From contig DASXBJ010000117.1 in NCBI GenBank assembly GCA_036491755.1, positions 1 to 40,489 of the forward strand: a DNA stretch of 40,489 nt. The letters are read 5' to 3'. Below the pieces are notes generated by a model, which did not search any database, was not told the origin of the DNA, and worked only from the letters and a program-made list of their open reading frames with translations. Shown here in pieces: positions 31,706-40,131 of this stretch (within the stretch, counting starts at the first letter, position 1; the number at the start of each line of letters is the position of its first letter). Source of the DNA: DASXBJ01 sp036491755 (GTDB taxonomy: Bacteria; Chloroflexota; Dormibacteria; Dormibacterales; Dormibacteraceae). Made by a program: the position numbers and the translations under genes.

Positions 31706-32734
31706 TCAGACGGCACGGGCCAGCTGCCATTCGTGCACGGTCTCGACCAGGACCTGCAGGTTTTCCAGCGGCGTCGACGGGTGCACGCCGTGGCCGAGGT
31801 TGAAGATGTGGCCCGGCCTGCCGCCGGCGCGTCGAAGCACGTCTCGCGCGCGCTCGCGGACCAGGTCCGCGGGCCCGAGCAGGATGGCCGGGTCGAGGTT
31901 GCCCTGGATGCCGCGGTCATGACCGACCATCGCCCAGCCGGAGTCCAGCGGCACGCGCCAGTCGAGCGACACGATGTCGGGGCGGGCCGATGCGATGGAC
32001 TCCAGGAGCCCCGCCGTGTTGGTGCCGAAGTGGATCGTCGGCACCCCAAGCGGCGCCACCGCGTCGAACAGCGCGCGGGTGTGCGGCAGGACGTGGCTTG
32101 TGTAGTCCTCGCGCGAGAGAGCCCCGACCCAGGAATCGAACACCTGGATCGCCGATGCGCCCGCGGCGACCTGGGCGCGCAGGTAGCCGGCCATCGTCCT
32201 GGCGAGCTTGTCCAGCAGCCTGTCGAAGGCGGCGGGCCGCGAGTACATGAACTGCTTCACCTTGAGGAAATCGCGGCTGGGCCGGCCTTCGATGAGGTAG
32301 CTCGCGAGGGTGAAAGGCGCACCGCAGAAGCAGATCACAGGCACGGGCGACTCGGCCACGACCTGCGTCACGGCCGCGATGACCTCAGGCGCGGCCTCGC
32401 CACCGGCCGGGACACGCAGTCGATCGATGTCCGCCTCGCTCGCGATGGGCTGGCCGATGACCGGTCCCACGTCCTCGACCAGCTCGAAGTCGACGCCCAT
32501 GCCGCGGAGAGGCAGCATGATGTCGGCGAACATCACCGCCGCGTCGACGCCCAACCTGCGGACTGGCTGCAGTGTCACCTCGGCGCACAGCTCCGGCTGG
32601 GCCACGATGTCAACCAGACGCCACCGCTCGCGGATCGTGCGGTATTCCGGCAGCGACCGGCCCGCCTGGCGCATCAGCCACACGGGTGTCACGTCGACCG
32701 GACGCTTGTGCGCCGCGTCGAGGAACCTGCTCAT
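31706..32734 (-). CDS. hemE: Uroporphyrinogen decarboxylase
   Basis: A 342-residue cytosolic enzyme converting uroporphyrinogen III to coproporphyrinogen III. The diagnostic N-terminal motif PVWLMRQAGRSLPEYR (substrate-binding Arg residues) and FADIMLPLRGMGVDFEL with the catalytic Asp are intact. GAPFTLASYLIEG, IQVFDSWVGALS and the C-terminal FNLGHGVHPSTP motif are also present. Its ATG overlaps the hemQ stop (ATGA). Length and motifs are fully typical. Confidence 0.96.
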   Translation of the reverse strand: MSRFLDAAHKRPVDVTPVWLMRQAGRSLPEYRTIRERWRLVDIVAQPELCAEVTLQPVRRLGVDAAVMFADIMLPLRGMGVDFELVEDVGPVIGQPIASEADIDRLRVPAGGEAAPEVIAAVTQVVAESPVPVICFCGAPFTLASYLIEGRPSRDFLKVKQFMYSRPAAFDRLLDKLARTMAGYLRAQVAAGASAIQVFDSWVGALSREDYTSHVLPHTRALFDAVAPLGVPTIHFGTNTAGLLESIASARPDIVSLDWRVPLDSGWAMVGHDRGIQGNLDPAILLGPADLVRERARDVLRRAGGRPGHIFNLGHGVHPSTPLENLQVLVETVHEWQLARAV

Positions 32735-33417
32735 CCGTCCTCGCCGGCGCCCAGCAGCGCGACGATCTCCGAGGCGGCCCTGTGCACCCCCGTGAGAATC
32801 GGGGTGTCCCGCACGGTGGATCGCCGGCTTTCGGTCTCGCGCAGGGCGCGTACGAGCTGGCTGAACTTGGGCAGATCGTCCGTCTCGTAAGCGACCAGGA
32901 AGTCCATGTCGTCGACGCCGAAGCTGTTGGCCAGCAGCTGGCGCACCTCGGGATAGTCGTGGCCGATCCGCATGTGCTCATTCATGATCCCCTGCCTTGC
33001 CTCGCGGCCGAGCAGGTACCAGTCGGTGCTCTTGGTGAACGGGTAGACAACGAGGTATCGCGACCGCTCGCCGCTGAACAGCGACTGCTCCTGCGGCGTC
33101 GGCTTCTTGACGTACTGCGAGCCCTGGATGATGCCGAGAAAGCTCTCCTTCACGCTCATCCAGCGGCCCATGCCGCTGCGCAGCACAGAGGCGGCCTTCT
33201 CTTCGAGCGATTCGATTGACTGCCCCAGGCTCCACAGCAACAAGTCCGAGCCGGCCCGCAGGCCGACCATCGAATAGGTGTGAGTCGTCACGGCGGACGG
33301 CGCATCGACCGCGTCGATCAGCGCGGCCGCGGATGCAGACCTGTCTTTCGCGGGCAGGCGCCGCCAGGCGGGATCGAGGCCAAGCGCCAACGCGTGCACG
33401 AAAAGGCCGTCGCTCAT
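32731..33417 (-). CDS. hemQ: Coproheme decarboxylase HemQ/ChdC (chlorite-dismutase fold)
   Basis: A 228-residue protein. It shows the HemQ hallmarks: Tyr125 in LVVYPFTKSTDWY, which forms the catalytic radical, and the proximal His148 in NEHMRIGHDYPEVR. The C-terminal part (FGVDDMDFLVAYETDD) is typical of the family. It decarboxylates coproheme to haem b in the coproporphyrin-dependent route of monoderm bacteria. ATG 33417 overlaps the hemB stop (ATGA). The oxidase CgoX, needed between hemE and hemH, is not in this window. Confidence 0.92.
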   Translation of the reverse strand: MSDGLFVHALALGLDPAWRRLPAKDRSASAAALIDAVDAPSAVTTHTYSMVGLRAGSDLLLWSLGQSIESLEEKAASVLRSGMGRWMSVKESFLGIIQGSQYVKKPTPQEQSLFSGERSRYLVVYPFTKSTDWYLLGREARQGIMNEHMRIGHDYPEVRQLLANSFGVDDMDFLVAYETDDLPKFSQLVRALRETESRRSTVRDTPILTGVHRAASEIVALLGAGEDG

Positions 33418-34421
33418 CTGGCGTTCAGCCATCCGGCGGCGTCGGCGGCAAAGTAGGTCATGACGATGTCCGCCCCGGCGCGAAAGATGGCGGTCAGCGA
33501 CTCCATGACCGCGCCCCGCCGGTCGAGCCATCCGCGCTCCGCAGCGGCCTCGATCATGGCCGCTTCTCCGCTCACCTGGTAGGCGCCCAGCGGCACATCG
33601 AAGCGGTCGCGGGCGCGCGCCAGGAGGTCGAGCGACGTGATCGCCGGCTTGACCATCAGGATGTCGGCCCCTTCGCCGGCATCGAGCTCGAGCTCGCGCA
33701 TCGCCTCGCGCCCGTTGGCGGAATCCATCTGGTAGGTCTTGCGGTCGCCGAAGCTGGGCGTCGAGCCGGCAGCCTCGCGAAAGGGACCGTAGAAGACCGA
33801 GGCATGTTTTGACGCGTAGGCCATGATCGCGGTCTCCCCCAAGCCGGCCGCGTCCAGCGCCTGCCTCAGGGCCCCGACCTGGCCGTCCATCATCGCGCTC
33901 GGCGCCGCGATGGCCGCGCCCGCCTCGGCATATGTGACTGCGGCCTCCGCCAGCAGCGGCAGGCTGGCGTCGTTGTCGATTCGCTCGCCGTCGAGGATGC
34001 CGCAGTGCCCGTGGGTCGTGTACTCGCACAGGCAGACGTCTGCGGCCAGGACCAGCGGCAGCTTCTCCGCCCTCATCAGCCGCAGTGCCTGCGGGACGGG
34101 ACCATCCGGGTCTGCGGCGCCGTGGCCCTCCGGGTCCTTCGTGTCCGGTATGCCGAACAGCAGCACGCCTCCGACGCCCAACCGGGCGAGCCGATCCGCC
34201 TCGGCCAGCGCAAGGTCGGGGCTGAGGCGCGAGTGGCCCTTGAGCGATGCGATCTCCTGGCGGCGATTGTGGCCAGAGACGACAAACAAAGGAGCGACCA
34301 GCTGGGCGGCGGCGGGCCGCGTCTCCCGCACGAGCGCCCGCATCGATGGGCTCGCGCGCAGCCGGCGCGGCCGTTCCGCGCCCGGCGGATTCAGGTTCCA
34401 GGTTCGAACGAGCTCACGCAT
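33414..34421 (-). CDS. hemB: Porphobilinogen synthase (ALA dehydratase)
   Basis: A 335-residue enzyme that condenses two 5-aminolevulinate molecules. The Schiff-base lysines are Lys205 (AYASKHASVFYGPFR) and Lys258 (MVKPAIT). The zinc site is the cysteine triad 130, 132 and 140 (ADVCLCEYTTHGHCG), so this is the zinc-dependent class. ATG 34421 overlaps the hemD stop by 8 bp. Complete and typical. Confidence 0.96.
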   Translation of the reverse strand: MRELVRTWNLNPPGAERPRRLRASPSMRALVRETRPAAAQLVAPLFVVSGHNRRQEIASLKGHSRLSPDLALAEADRLARLGVGGVLLFGIPDTKDPEGHGAADPDGPVPQALRLMRAEKLPLVLAADVCLCEYTTHGHCGILDGERIDNDASLPLLAEAAVTYAEAGAAIAAPSAMMDGQVGALRQALDAAGLGETAIMAYASKHASVFYGPFREAAGSTPSFGDRKTYQMDSANGREAMRELELDAGEGADILMVKPAITSLDLLARARDRFDVPLGAYQVSGEAAMIEAAAERGWLDRRGAVMESLTAIFRAGADIVMTYFAADAAGWLNAR

Positions 34422-35121
34422 TCCTTATTTCCTCCAATGGCAGTGCAGCGGCGACGGCGGCCGCGAGTGATTCGGCGCTCCTCTCGTTAGCCTCCGCGAT
34501 GACCTGAAAGCCAAGCTCTTTCGCGATGACGGTGGTTCGCGGGCCGATCGTGACGGCGGGCACGCGATTGGTGCCTCCCAGGGCGAGGTAGCCGCGAATC
34601 GCCGAGCCTGAGGCGAAGACGGCGAGGGCCAGCGCGGGATCGGCGAGCGCATCGAGCATTGCCGCCGCCGATCCCGGCGGTCCTTCGATCGTTCGGTATG
34701 CCGTGATGAGCTCGACGATGGCGCCGCGCGCGCCAAGTCGCTCTGGCAGGTCTGAGCCGGCCGCGGACGCCCGCACCAGCGCCACGCGCTTGCCGTTCAC
34801 CTCAGGCAGCGTGTCCGCGAGAGAGGCTCCGCTCGCGAGCGGAGCCACGTGGTCGGGCTGGACGCCGCGCGCGCGGAGCGCGTCGGCTGTCTTGAGGCCC
34901 ACGGCCGCGAACCGCGGTCCCGCCGGCATGCGATGCAGTGCGTTCACGCCTTGCGCGCTCGTCACCACCACCCAGTCGAAGCTCGCCAGCGAGTCGGCGC
35001 TGAACGTGACCGGCTCGGTCGCGACGGTTGGCACGGCGTGGACCCGGTAACCCATGCGCTCGAGCGCCTGCACCAGCACGTCCGTTGAGCCGGCGGGCCG
35101 CGTGACGAGGACGCTCGTCAT
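34414..35121 (-). CDS. hemD: Uroporphyrinogen-III synthase
   Basis: A 235-residue protein with the two-lobed HemD fold. It opens VLVTRPAGSTDVLVQALERM, has WVVVTSAQGVNAL in the first lobe, and TAYRTIEGPPGSAAAMLDAL followed by VFASGSAIRGYLAL in the second. It cyclises hydroxymethylbilane to uroporphyrinogen III. HemD sequences are poorly conserved, but the order of motifs and the place between hemC and hemB make the call firm. The ATGA start overlaps the hemC stop. Confidence 0.92.
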   Translation of the reverse strand: MTSVLVTRPAGSTDVLVQALERMGYRVHAVPTVATEPVTFSADSLASFDWVVVTSAQGVNALHRMPAGPRFAAVGLKTADALRARGVQPDHVAPLASGASLADTLPEVNGKRVALVRASAAGSDLPERLGARGAIVELITAYRTIEGPPGSAAAMLDALADPALALAVFASGSAIRGYLALGGTNRVPAVTIGPRTTVIAKELGFQVIAEANERSAESLAAAVAAALPLEEIRNA

Positions 35122-36002
35122 CGCAGAGCCACCTCCGCGACGAGGCGTCGCCCAGCCTGCGCCGCCACCGCGCGGGCCTCCGCGCGGCGGCCTTCGACTC
35201 GCCACGCCCGCTTGCCCGAACCGTCGCTGTTCACGCCCGCGACGAGCAGCGAGAAGGAGTCGGATGTCATCGATGCCAGCGCGCCGACCGGCGCCCTGCA
35301 CGTCCCACCGGTCGCGTGCAGCACCTCTCGCTCGGTCTCCACAGCGGCGCGGATGTCGTGCGCGTCGATCGACCGCAGGATCTCGAGCAGCTCGTGATCC
35401 GAGCGGCGCGCCTGGACGGCGAGGGCGCCCTGGCCGGGCGCCGGCGCGACGAGGTCCGGCTCGAGACGCTCATCGATCCGTCCGCCCTGCCCGAGCCGGT
35501 CGACCCCCGCGGCCGCGATGACAAGCGCGTCGACAACACCGCCGTCCAGCTTCTGGAGCCGCGTGTCGACGTTGCCGTGCAGGGCAACGACGCGGAGGTC
35601 GGGCCGCGCGGCGCGCAGGAAGCCGGTGCGGCGCGGACTGTCCGTGCCCACGGTCGCTCTCTCTTCGATGGTCGACAGAGACTGACCACCTGCGCGCGTG
35701 ATGAGCGCGTCGCGCGGGTCGGCGCGCTGCGGGTAGCAGGCGATCACGAGGTCGTGCTCCTCTGCCAGCGGCACGTCCTTCGCGCTGTGCACGGCGGCGT
35801 CTATCTCCCCTGCCAGCAGGGAGCGGGCGATTGCGGCCACGAAGACGCCTTCGCCCGCGGCCATGCCAGGAGGCCTGAGGTCGCCTTCGGTCACTATCGG
35901 CACGAGCTGCGCGTCATGGCCGGCGGCGCGGAGCAGCCCGGCGACCAGCTCGCTCTGGATCAGCGCCAGCGTCGATCCGCGAGTACCGATCCGGATCCTC
36001 AA
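35118..36002 (-). CDS. hemC: Hydroxymethylbilane synthase (porphobilinogen deaminase)
   Basis: A 294-residue enzyme. It starts RIRIGTRGSTLALIQSELV, has the catalytic Asp76 in HSAKDVP, the Arg-rich substrate pocket (DSPRRTGFLRAARPD) and LHGNVDTRLQKL. The dipyrromethane-bearing cysteine is Cys235 (GGTCRAPVG). It starts at TTG 36002, whose TTGA overlaps the stop of the regulator gene, so translation is coupled to it. hemA and hemL, which make the precursor, are not in the window. Confidence 0.95.
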   Translation of the reverse strand: MRIRIGTRGSTLALIQSELVAGLLRAAGHDAQLVPIVTEGDLRPPGMAAGEGVFVAAIARSLLAGEIDAAVHSAKDVPLAEEHDLVIACYPQRADPRDALITRAGGQSLSTIEERATVGTDSPRRTGFLRAARPDLRVVALHGNVDTRLQKLDGGVVDALVIAAAGVDRLGQGGRIDERLEPDLVAPAPGQGALAVQARRSDHELLEILRSIDAHDIRAAVETEREVLHATGGTCRAPVGALASMTSDSFSLLVAGVNSDGSGKRAWRVEGRRAEARAVAAQAGRRLVAEVALR

Positions 36003-36661
36003 GCGGCGCCGCGGGCGTGCCCGTTCATCAGCGCCACCAGGAGGCGGTCGACCGCGACGTCGGCCTCGAGCAACAGAGCGGTGGCCTCACGCGCGCTGAG
36101 GCGGCGGCGCCGCGCGAGCGCGGCCAGCTCTCCTGTGAATGCTCCGCGGAACCGGACGAACGCCTCCACGGCTTCGGCTTGCGTGGCCCCCAGGGCCGCC
36201 GCCCTGGCGCCGTACTCATAAGCAGCCGCGACCGCCTCCTGGAGCCGGGCAGCCTGCTTCGGCCGCCGGTCATCGGCGAGGTGGTCGATGAGCAGCATCA
36301 GCAATCGATGTCCGCGATCCTTGAACTCGGCCCGATCGGCCTCGGCCAGCGACGCTCGGCCAGGGGCTGCCGGGTGACCGGCGGGCTTGGACCGCTGGTA
36401 GCTGCGCGCGACCCTGGTCGCGCTGTCGCCCAGGCCGCCCAGACGGGCCGGCGCGGGATTGGAAGGCGGGATCATGGACTCGATCGCGCTGCGGGCGAAC
36501 CTGCGATGGCCGCCGGGTGTCACGAAGGCGGCGACGTCCCCGTGGTCGGCCCAGCGCCGCAGCGTCGCCGGGGTGATGCCGAGCATGCGGCTGGCCTCGC
36601 CCAGGCTCACCCAGCCAGAGAAGCGCCCTACCGTCTCAGCAAGCGACCCCACGCCGCTCAA
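35999..36661 (-). CDS. MerR/BldC-like HTH regulator heading the haem operon
   Basis: A 220-residue protein. Residues about 16-62 form a MerR-like winged helix (WVSLGEASRMLGITPATLRR, then ADHGDVAAFVTPGGHRRFAR). The C-terminal half (about 115-215) is all-helical, with LIDHLADDRRPKQAARLQEA and a long helical stretch to the end, of a type seen in other one-component regulators but not assigned here. It is translationally coupled to hemC, so it likely controls haem synthesis. No cysteine is available for metal or redox sensing. TTG 36661 with GGGGA upstream is used; GTG 36652 is possible. Confidence 0.78.
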   Translation of the reverse strand: MSGVGSLAETVGRFSGWVSLGEASRMLGITPATLRRWADHGDVAAFVTPGGHRRFARSAIESMIPPSNPAPARLGGLGDSATRVARSYQRSKPAGHPAAPGRASLAEADRAEFKDRGHRLLMLLIDHLADDRRPKQAARLQEAVAAAYEYGARAAALGATQAEAVEAFVRFRGAFTGELAALARRRRLSAREATALLLEADVAVDRLLVALMNGHARGAA

Positions 36662-36685
36662 TTATCCCCAAAACTATCGAAAGCT

Positions 36686-36705
36686 ACCTGGCCGCCGGGC
36701 CAGGT
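36686..36705 (-). terminator. Hairpin between a small gene and the haem operon
   Basis: Perfect 8-bp stem ACCTGGCC / GGCCAGGT with a 4-base loop, 6 bases after the small gene that ends at 36712 and just ahead of the haem operon start. On the minus strand AGCTTTCGATAGTTTTGG follows, a weak U-rich tail. It probably ends the upstream transcript. Confidence 0.5.
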
Positions 36706-36711
36706 CCACGC

Positions 36712-36951
36712 TTAAGGCGTCGCCTCCTCCTGGGTGGGGTTCGCCTCCCCCTCGGTGTCGGCTTGCTCGGCGAGCCAGTCCATGCCGCAGGTGTGCGCAT
36801 CCTGGGCGCTCACGTGGCTGTGGGGGCAGGTCCATTTCGGATCGCGAAACGCGTCGTTCTCTTCGTATGCCTCCGCCCGGAAAAGGATGCTGGAGACCGG
36901 GGTGCCCTTGATCGGTGATGGCAGCGCGAGCACTCGAACTTTCAGTGCCAT
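36712..36951 (-). CDS. Small conserved-looking hypothetical protein (79 aa)
   Basis: Not recognised. From ATG 36951 the product is a 79-residue soluble acidic protein. It begins with a beta-strand-like MALKVRVLALPS and has a Cys/His cluster in the middle (WTCPHSHVSAQDAHTCGMDW) that could bind a metal. The tail is Glu/Thr rich. A TTG at 36960 is also in frame. A hairpin follows the stop. Codon usage looks normal for the window. Confidence 0.55.
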   Translation of the reverse strand: MALKVRVLALPSPIKGTPVSSILFRAEAYEENDAFRDPKWTCPHSHVSAQDAHTCGMDWLAEQADTEGEANPTQEEATP

Positions 36952-37032
36952 ACCGCCCAACGTAGGCGAGGCTGCACGACTTTTGCGCCGTACATTTGAG
37001 GTATGGGGGCTGTGGAGAACCGCAGCTCAAAC

Positions 37033-37311
37033 CTAGCCGCGCGGCCTCCTGGCGGGGTCGCGGGCCGCCAGCAGGAACGCCACCGACAAGACCAGCGCCA
37101 CCGCCGCCGGCCCGTAATCCGAGACGGCCCCGCTGGGAAATGCAAGCCGGATGGCCAGCGACGCCACCACGTAGATACCGCCGAGGGCGAGCGCGATGCG
37201 AAAGCGCCGCGCCGCGAACCGAAGCTGTTGCCCAAGGCCGCCAGGCCTCAGCGCAAGGATGGTCGCCGTCAAAGCGGTGACGAGCAACAGGCCGATCAGA
37301 AAGCCGCGCAT
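37033..37311 (-). CDS. Small membrane protein, three TM helices (92 aa)
   Basis: Not recognised. Three hydrophobic helices are visible: FLIGLLLVTALTATILALR, IALALGGIYVVASLAIRLAF, and YGPAAVALVLSVAFLLAARD. A basic loop lies between the first two (QQLRFAARRFR) and a basic tail at the end. It is divergent from the ferritin/VIT1 gene, with about 50 bases between the starts, which must hold both promoters. No function is suggested by the sequence. Confidence 0.55.
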   Translation of the reverse strand: MRGFLIGLLLVTALTATILALRPGGLGQQLRFAARRFRIALALGGIYVVASLAIRLAFPSGAVSDYGPAAVALVLSVAFLLAARDPARRPRG

Positions 37312-37363
37312 GACGCCAGTTTCGCAAGCTCTGCCGCATCCCGGCTTGGCTTAGCCTGAATGG

Positions 37364-38539
37364 ATGCAGCAGCAAGCGAGCTCGAACGAGGCCGTCGCGC
37401 GCCTGCTGCAGGCCTGGCGAGGAGAGGTCCAGGCCCGCGCGCTGTACAACCTCCTGGCCGATCGCGTCGGCGACGAGCGCCGCGCCGAGGTGATCCGGGC
37501 CATCGCCGACGCAGAAGCTTCGCACCGCGAGCGCATCGAGAAGCGCCTGCGCGAGCTCGGCCAGCCGGTGCCGGATCCGTCCAGGGTGAAGCTTTCGCTG
37601 ATGCAGCGGCTGCAGGCGCGAGTCGCTCCGGTGCCCGCGGTGATGGCGCGCATGGAGGCTGCCGAGGAAGAGGAGATCGACGACCGCTACAACCGCACAA
37701 CCGGCGACCCCGGCACCGACGCCGTGCTGCGGTCGATTCGCGCGGAGGAGCAGGGTCACTCCCGGACCCTGGAGTCGATGCAGGCCGCGCACGCGGGAGA
37801 CGAGCGGCCGGCCAGCGGACCGCAGAGCAAGCTCAACCGCATCCTGGGCCGCGAGACCTGGCATCGATCCAGCTCGGGCTGGATCTCCGGCGCGATCTAT
37901 GGCGCCAACGACGGCCTCGCCGCGGTATTCGGAATCGTGGCCGGCGTCTCGGGCGCGACTGGCGGCTCGAGCTTTGTGCTGACCGCGGGCCTGTTCGGCG
38001 CCATCGCCTCCGCGCTGTCGATGGCCACTGGCGCCTACCTGGCCGAGAGGTCCGAGGGCGAGGTGGCGGCTGCCAACGTGGCGCGCGAGAGACAGGAGGT
38101 CCTCGAGCATCCGGAGGAGGAGCAGGAGGAGGTCTCGCTTTTCTACCAGCTCAAGGGCATCGACAAGGCGACCGCCGACAACCTGGCCGCGCAGCTCGCC
38201 AGGGACCCTGACGCGCTGCTCAAGGTCCACGCGCCCGATGAGCTCGGCGGCTCACTCGACGGTTCGAGCCAGCCGGTGCAGTCGGCGCTGGCGGCCGGGA
38301 TCAGCACTTTTATCGGCGCCATGGTGCCCGTGATCCCGTTCTTCTTTCTGCGGGGGGGCGCGGCGGTGATCACCGCGGCATTCGTGTCGCTGGTCGCCCA
38401 CTTCCTGGTCGGCGCCGCCAAGTCCCTGTTCACGCTGCGCAAGTGGTGGTCGGCGGGTTTGGAGATGACGATGGCCGGCGTGATCGTCGGCGGAATCACG
38501 TATGGCATCGGCCTGGTTTTGAAGGTCGGTGGCCCCTAA
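37364..38539 (+). CDS. MbfA-like fusion: rubrerythrin/ferritin-like domain plus VIT1/CCC1 transporter
   Basis: A 391-residue protein. Residues 1-145 are a ferritin-like four-helix domain with iron ligands (WRGEVQARALYNLLADR, DAEASHRERIEKR, EEEEIDDRY, RAEEQGHSRTLE). Residues about 170-390 form a VIT1/CCC1-type membrane transporter with ISGAIYGANDGLAAVFGIVA and a cytosolic metal-binding Glu-rich hairpin (HPEEEQEEVSLFYQLKGIDK). Such fusions (MbfA in alpha-proteobacteria) export iron or manganese and protect from peroxide. It is close to the haem operon, which fits iron homeostasis. Its stop lies inside the next gene's start. Confidence 0.87.
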   Translation: MQQQASSNEAVARLLQAWRGEVQARALYNLLADRVGDERRAEVIRAIADAEASHRERIEKRLRELGQPVPDPSRVKLSLMQRLQARVAPVPAVMARMEAAEEEEIDDRYNRTTGDPGTDAVLRSIRAEEQGHSRTLESMQAAHAGDERPASGPQSKLNRILGRETWHRSSSGWISGAIYGANDGLAAVFGIVAGVSGATGGSSFVLTAGLFGAIASALSMATGAYLAERSEGEVAAANVARERQEVLEHPEEEQEEVSLFYQLKGIDKATADNLAAQLARDPDALLKVHAPDELGGSLDGSSQPVQSALAAGISTFIGAMVPVIPFFFLRGGAAVITAAFVSLVAHFLVGAAKSLFTLRKWWSAGLEMTMAGVIVGGITYGIGLVLKVGGP

Positions 38540-39338
38540 CCAGATCTGTGTGACGTGCGGCGTGCAGTTCGCCGCCGCGGAGGGCGCGCCGTCCGCGTGT
38601 CCAATCTGCGAGGACGATCGCCAGTACGTGCGCTGGACCGGCCAGGAGTGGACGACGCTCGAGGACCTGCGCCGCGATCACGAGAACGAGATCCGCGAGG
38701 ACCTCGAGCTGACCGGGATCGGCACGACGCCTGCGTTTGCGATCGGCCAGCGGGCCCTTCTCGTCCGCTCCCCGGGGGGCAACGTCCTGTGGGATTGCAT
38801 CACGGTCCTCGACGTTGCGACCGTTGACGCCATCCGGTCGCTGGGAGGAATCCGCGCGATCGCCATCTCGCATCCTCACTACTACTCATCGATGGTCGAG
38901 TGGGCACACGCGTTTGACGCCCCGGTCCTCATCCACGATGCGGACCGCCGCTGGGTGATGCGCCCCGACAAGTGCATCGAGCATTGGGACGGCGACACCA
39001 GGACCCTGTGGGACGGCATGACGCTGATCCGCGCCGGGGGCCACTTTGACGGCGGCACCGTCCTGCATTGGCCCGCGGGGGGCGGCGGGCGCGGCGCCCT
39101 GCTGACCAGCGACATCCTGCAGGTGGCGCAGGACCGGCGCTGGTTGAGCTTCATGTACAGCTTCCCCAACTACGTCCCGCTGTCGGCGAGCATGGTCGAC
39201 CGCATCGTGGCCGCGGTCAACCCATTCGACTTCGATCGCATTTATGGCGCGTGGTGGGATCGCAACATGGAAGCCGGGGCGAAGGAGGCGGTGCACCGCT
39301 CTGCCGAGCGATACAAACAGCACCTAGAGCTTCGGTAG
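38529..39338 (+). CDS. Zinc-ribbon plus metallo-beta-lactamase-like protein
   Basis: A 269-residue protein. The N-terminus has a zinc ribbon (CVTCGVQFAAAEGAPSACPIC). The rest follows the MBL fold: ISHPHYYSSMVEWAHAF at the HxHxDH position (two His kept, the Asp-His part replaced by Tyr-Ser), a later GGHFDGGTVLHW with His, and LLTSDILQV with the bridging-type Asp. Metal binding may thus be altered. GTG 38529 overlaps the end of the MbfA-like gene by 11 bp, so the two are co-translated. Its reaction is unknown. The end overlaps the convergent racemase gene by 15 bp. Confidence 0.75.
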   Translation: MAPNQICVTCGVQFAAAEGAPSACPICEDDRQYVRWTGQEWTTLEDLRRDHENEIREDLELTGIGTTPAFAIGQRALLVRSPGGNVLWDCITVLDVATVDAIRSLGGIRAIAISHPHYYSSMVEWAHAFDAPVLIHDADRRWVMRPDKCIEHWDGDTRTLWDGMTLIRAGGHFDGGTVLHWPAGGGGRGALLTSDILQVAQDRRWLSFMYSFPNYVPLSASMVDRIVAAVNPFDFDRIYGAWWDRNMEAGAKEAVHRSAERYKQHLELR

Positions 39339-40118
39339 CTTGTCCACGGTGACGCGGCGCTTGAGCAGGGCAGACATCACGCGCTGCGACTGATCAGGGT
39401 CACCGCTGGTCCAGAACCGCTCCTCGCCCTGCGCTCCGGCAGGCGCCTCCAGCCCTCGCTCGGCCAGCACGCGGCCGAGCTGGCGCGCGACCGCCGCCCC
39501 GGTGTCGATGAGCGTCACCGACGGACCGGCAACCTCGGCGATCAGCTCTTTCAGAAACACGTAATGCGTCGATCCCAACACGATGGTGTCGGCGCCCGCG
39601 TCCAGCAGCGGCCGAATATACCCCTCGACCATCGATCTCAGCTCGTCGCTCTCCAGGTCCGCCTCCTCGACATGCTCGACCAGTCCCGGCACCGGCTGCG
39701 TGATCACCTTCACGTCGGTGCCGAAGCGATCGAGCAACGACGCCATCCGATCCGACCCACTCATCGTGGCCGTGACGATCGCGCCCACCACTCCCGTCTT
39801 CGTCGCCGCCACAGCAGGCTTGACCCCCGGCTCCATCGCCACCACCGGGATGCTCAAGGAAGCACGAAGCGCCTCGGCCGACCCGACCGTTCCCGTGTTG
39901 GACCCGATGACGATCGCCTTCACGCCGCGGTCGACGAGAAAGCCCGCAATCTCCACCCCTCGATCCCGCACAAATTCTCGAGACTTGTCCCCCCAGGGCG
40001 CATTTGCCGAGTCCGCCACGTAGTAGATGGACTCGCGAGGCAGAGCAATCCGTATCTCGCGCAGCACAGAAAGGCCGCCCACACCCGAATCGAAGATCCC
40101 AACCGGCGCGTCATTCAC
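39324..40118 (-). CDS. murI: Glutamate racemase homologue with both catalytic Cys replaced by Ser
   Basis: A 264-residue Asp/Glu racemase family protein. The fold signature is complete: GIFDSGVGGLSVL (Asp10, Ser11), ADSANAPWGDKS, the PGLVEHVEEADL glutamate and STHY histidine. The two proton-transfer cysteines are missing: the first site reads VIGSNTGT (Ser73, usually CNT) and the second LGSTHYVFL (Ser183, usually CTHY). The serines use different codons (TCC and TCG), so these are not one error. Racemisation should be strongly impaired. It starts at GTG 40118. Gene symbol by homology only. Confidence 0.8.
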   Translation of the reverse strand: MNDAPVGIFDSGVGGLSVLREIRIALPRESIYYVADSANAPWGDKSREFVRDRGVEIAGFLVDRGVKAIVIGSNTGTVGSAEALRASLSIPVVAMEPGVKPAVAATKTGVVGAIVTATMSGSDRMASLLDRFGTDVKVITQPVPGLVEHVEEADLESDELRSMVEGYIRPLLDAGADTIVLGSTHYVFLKELIAEVAGPSVTLIDTGAAVARQLGRVLAERGLEAPAGAQGEERFWTSGDPDQSQRVMSALLKRRVTVDKLPKL

Positions 40119-40131
40119 ACCGGCAATTGTT

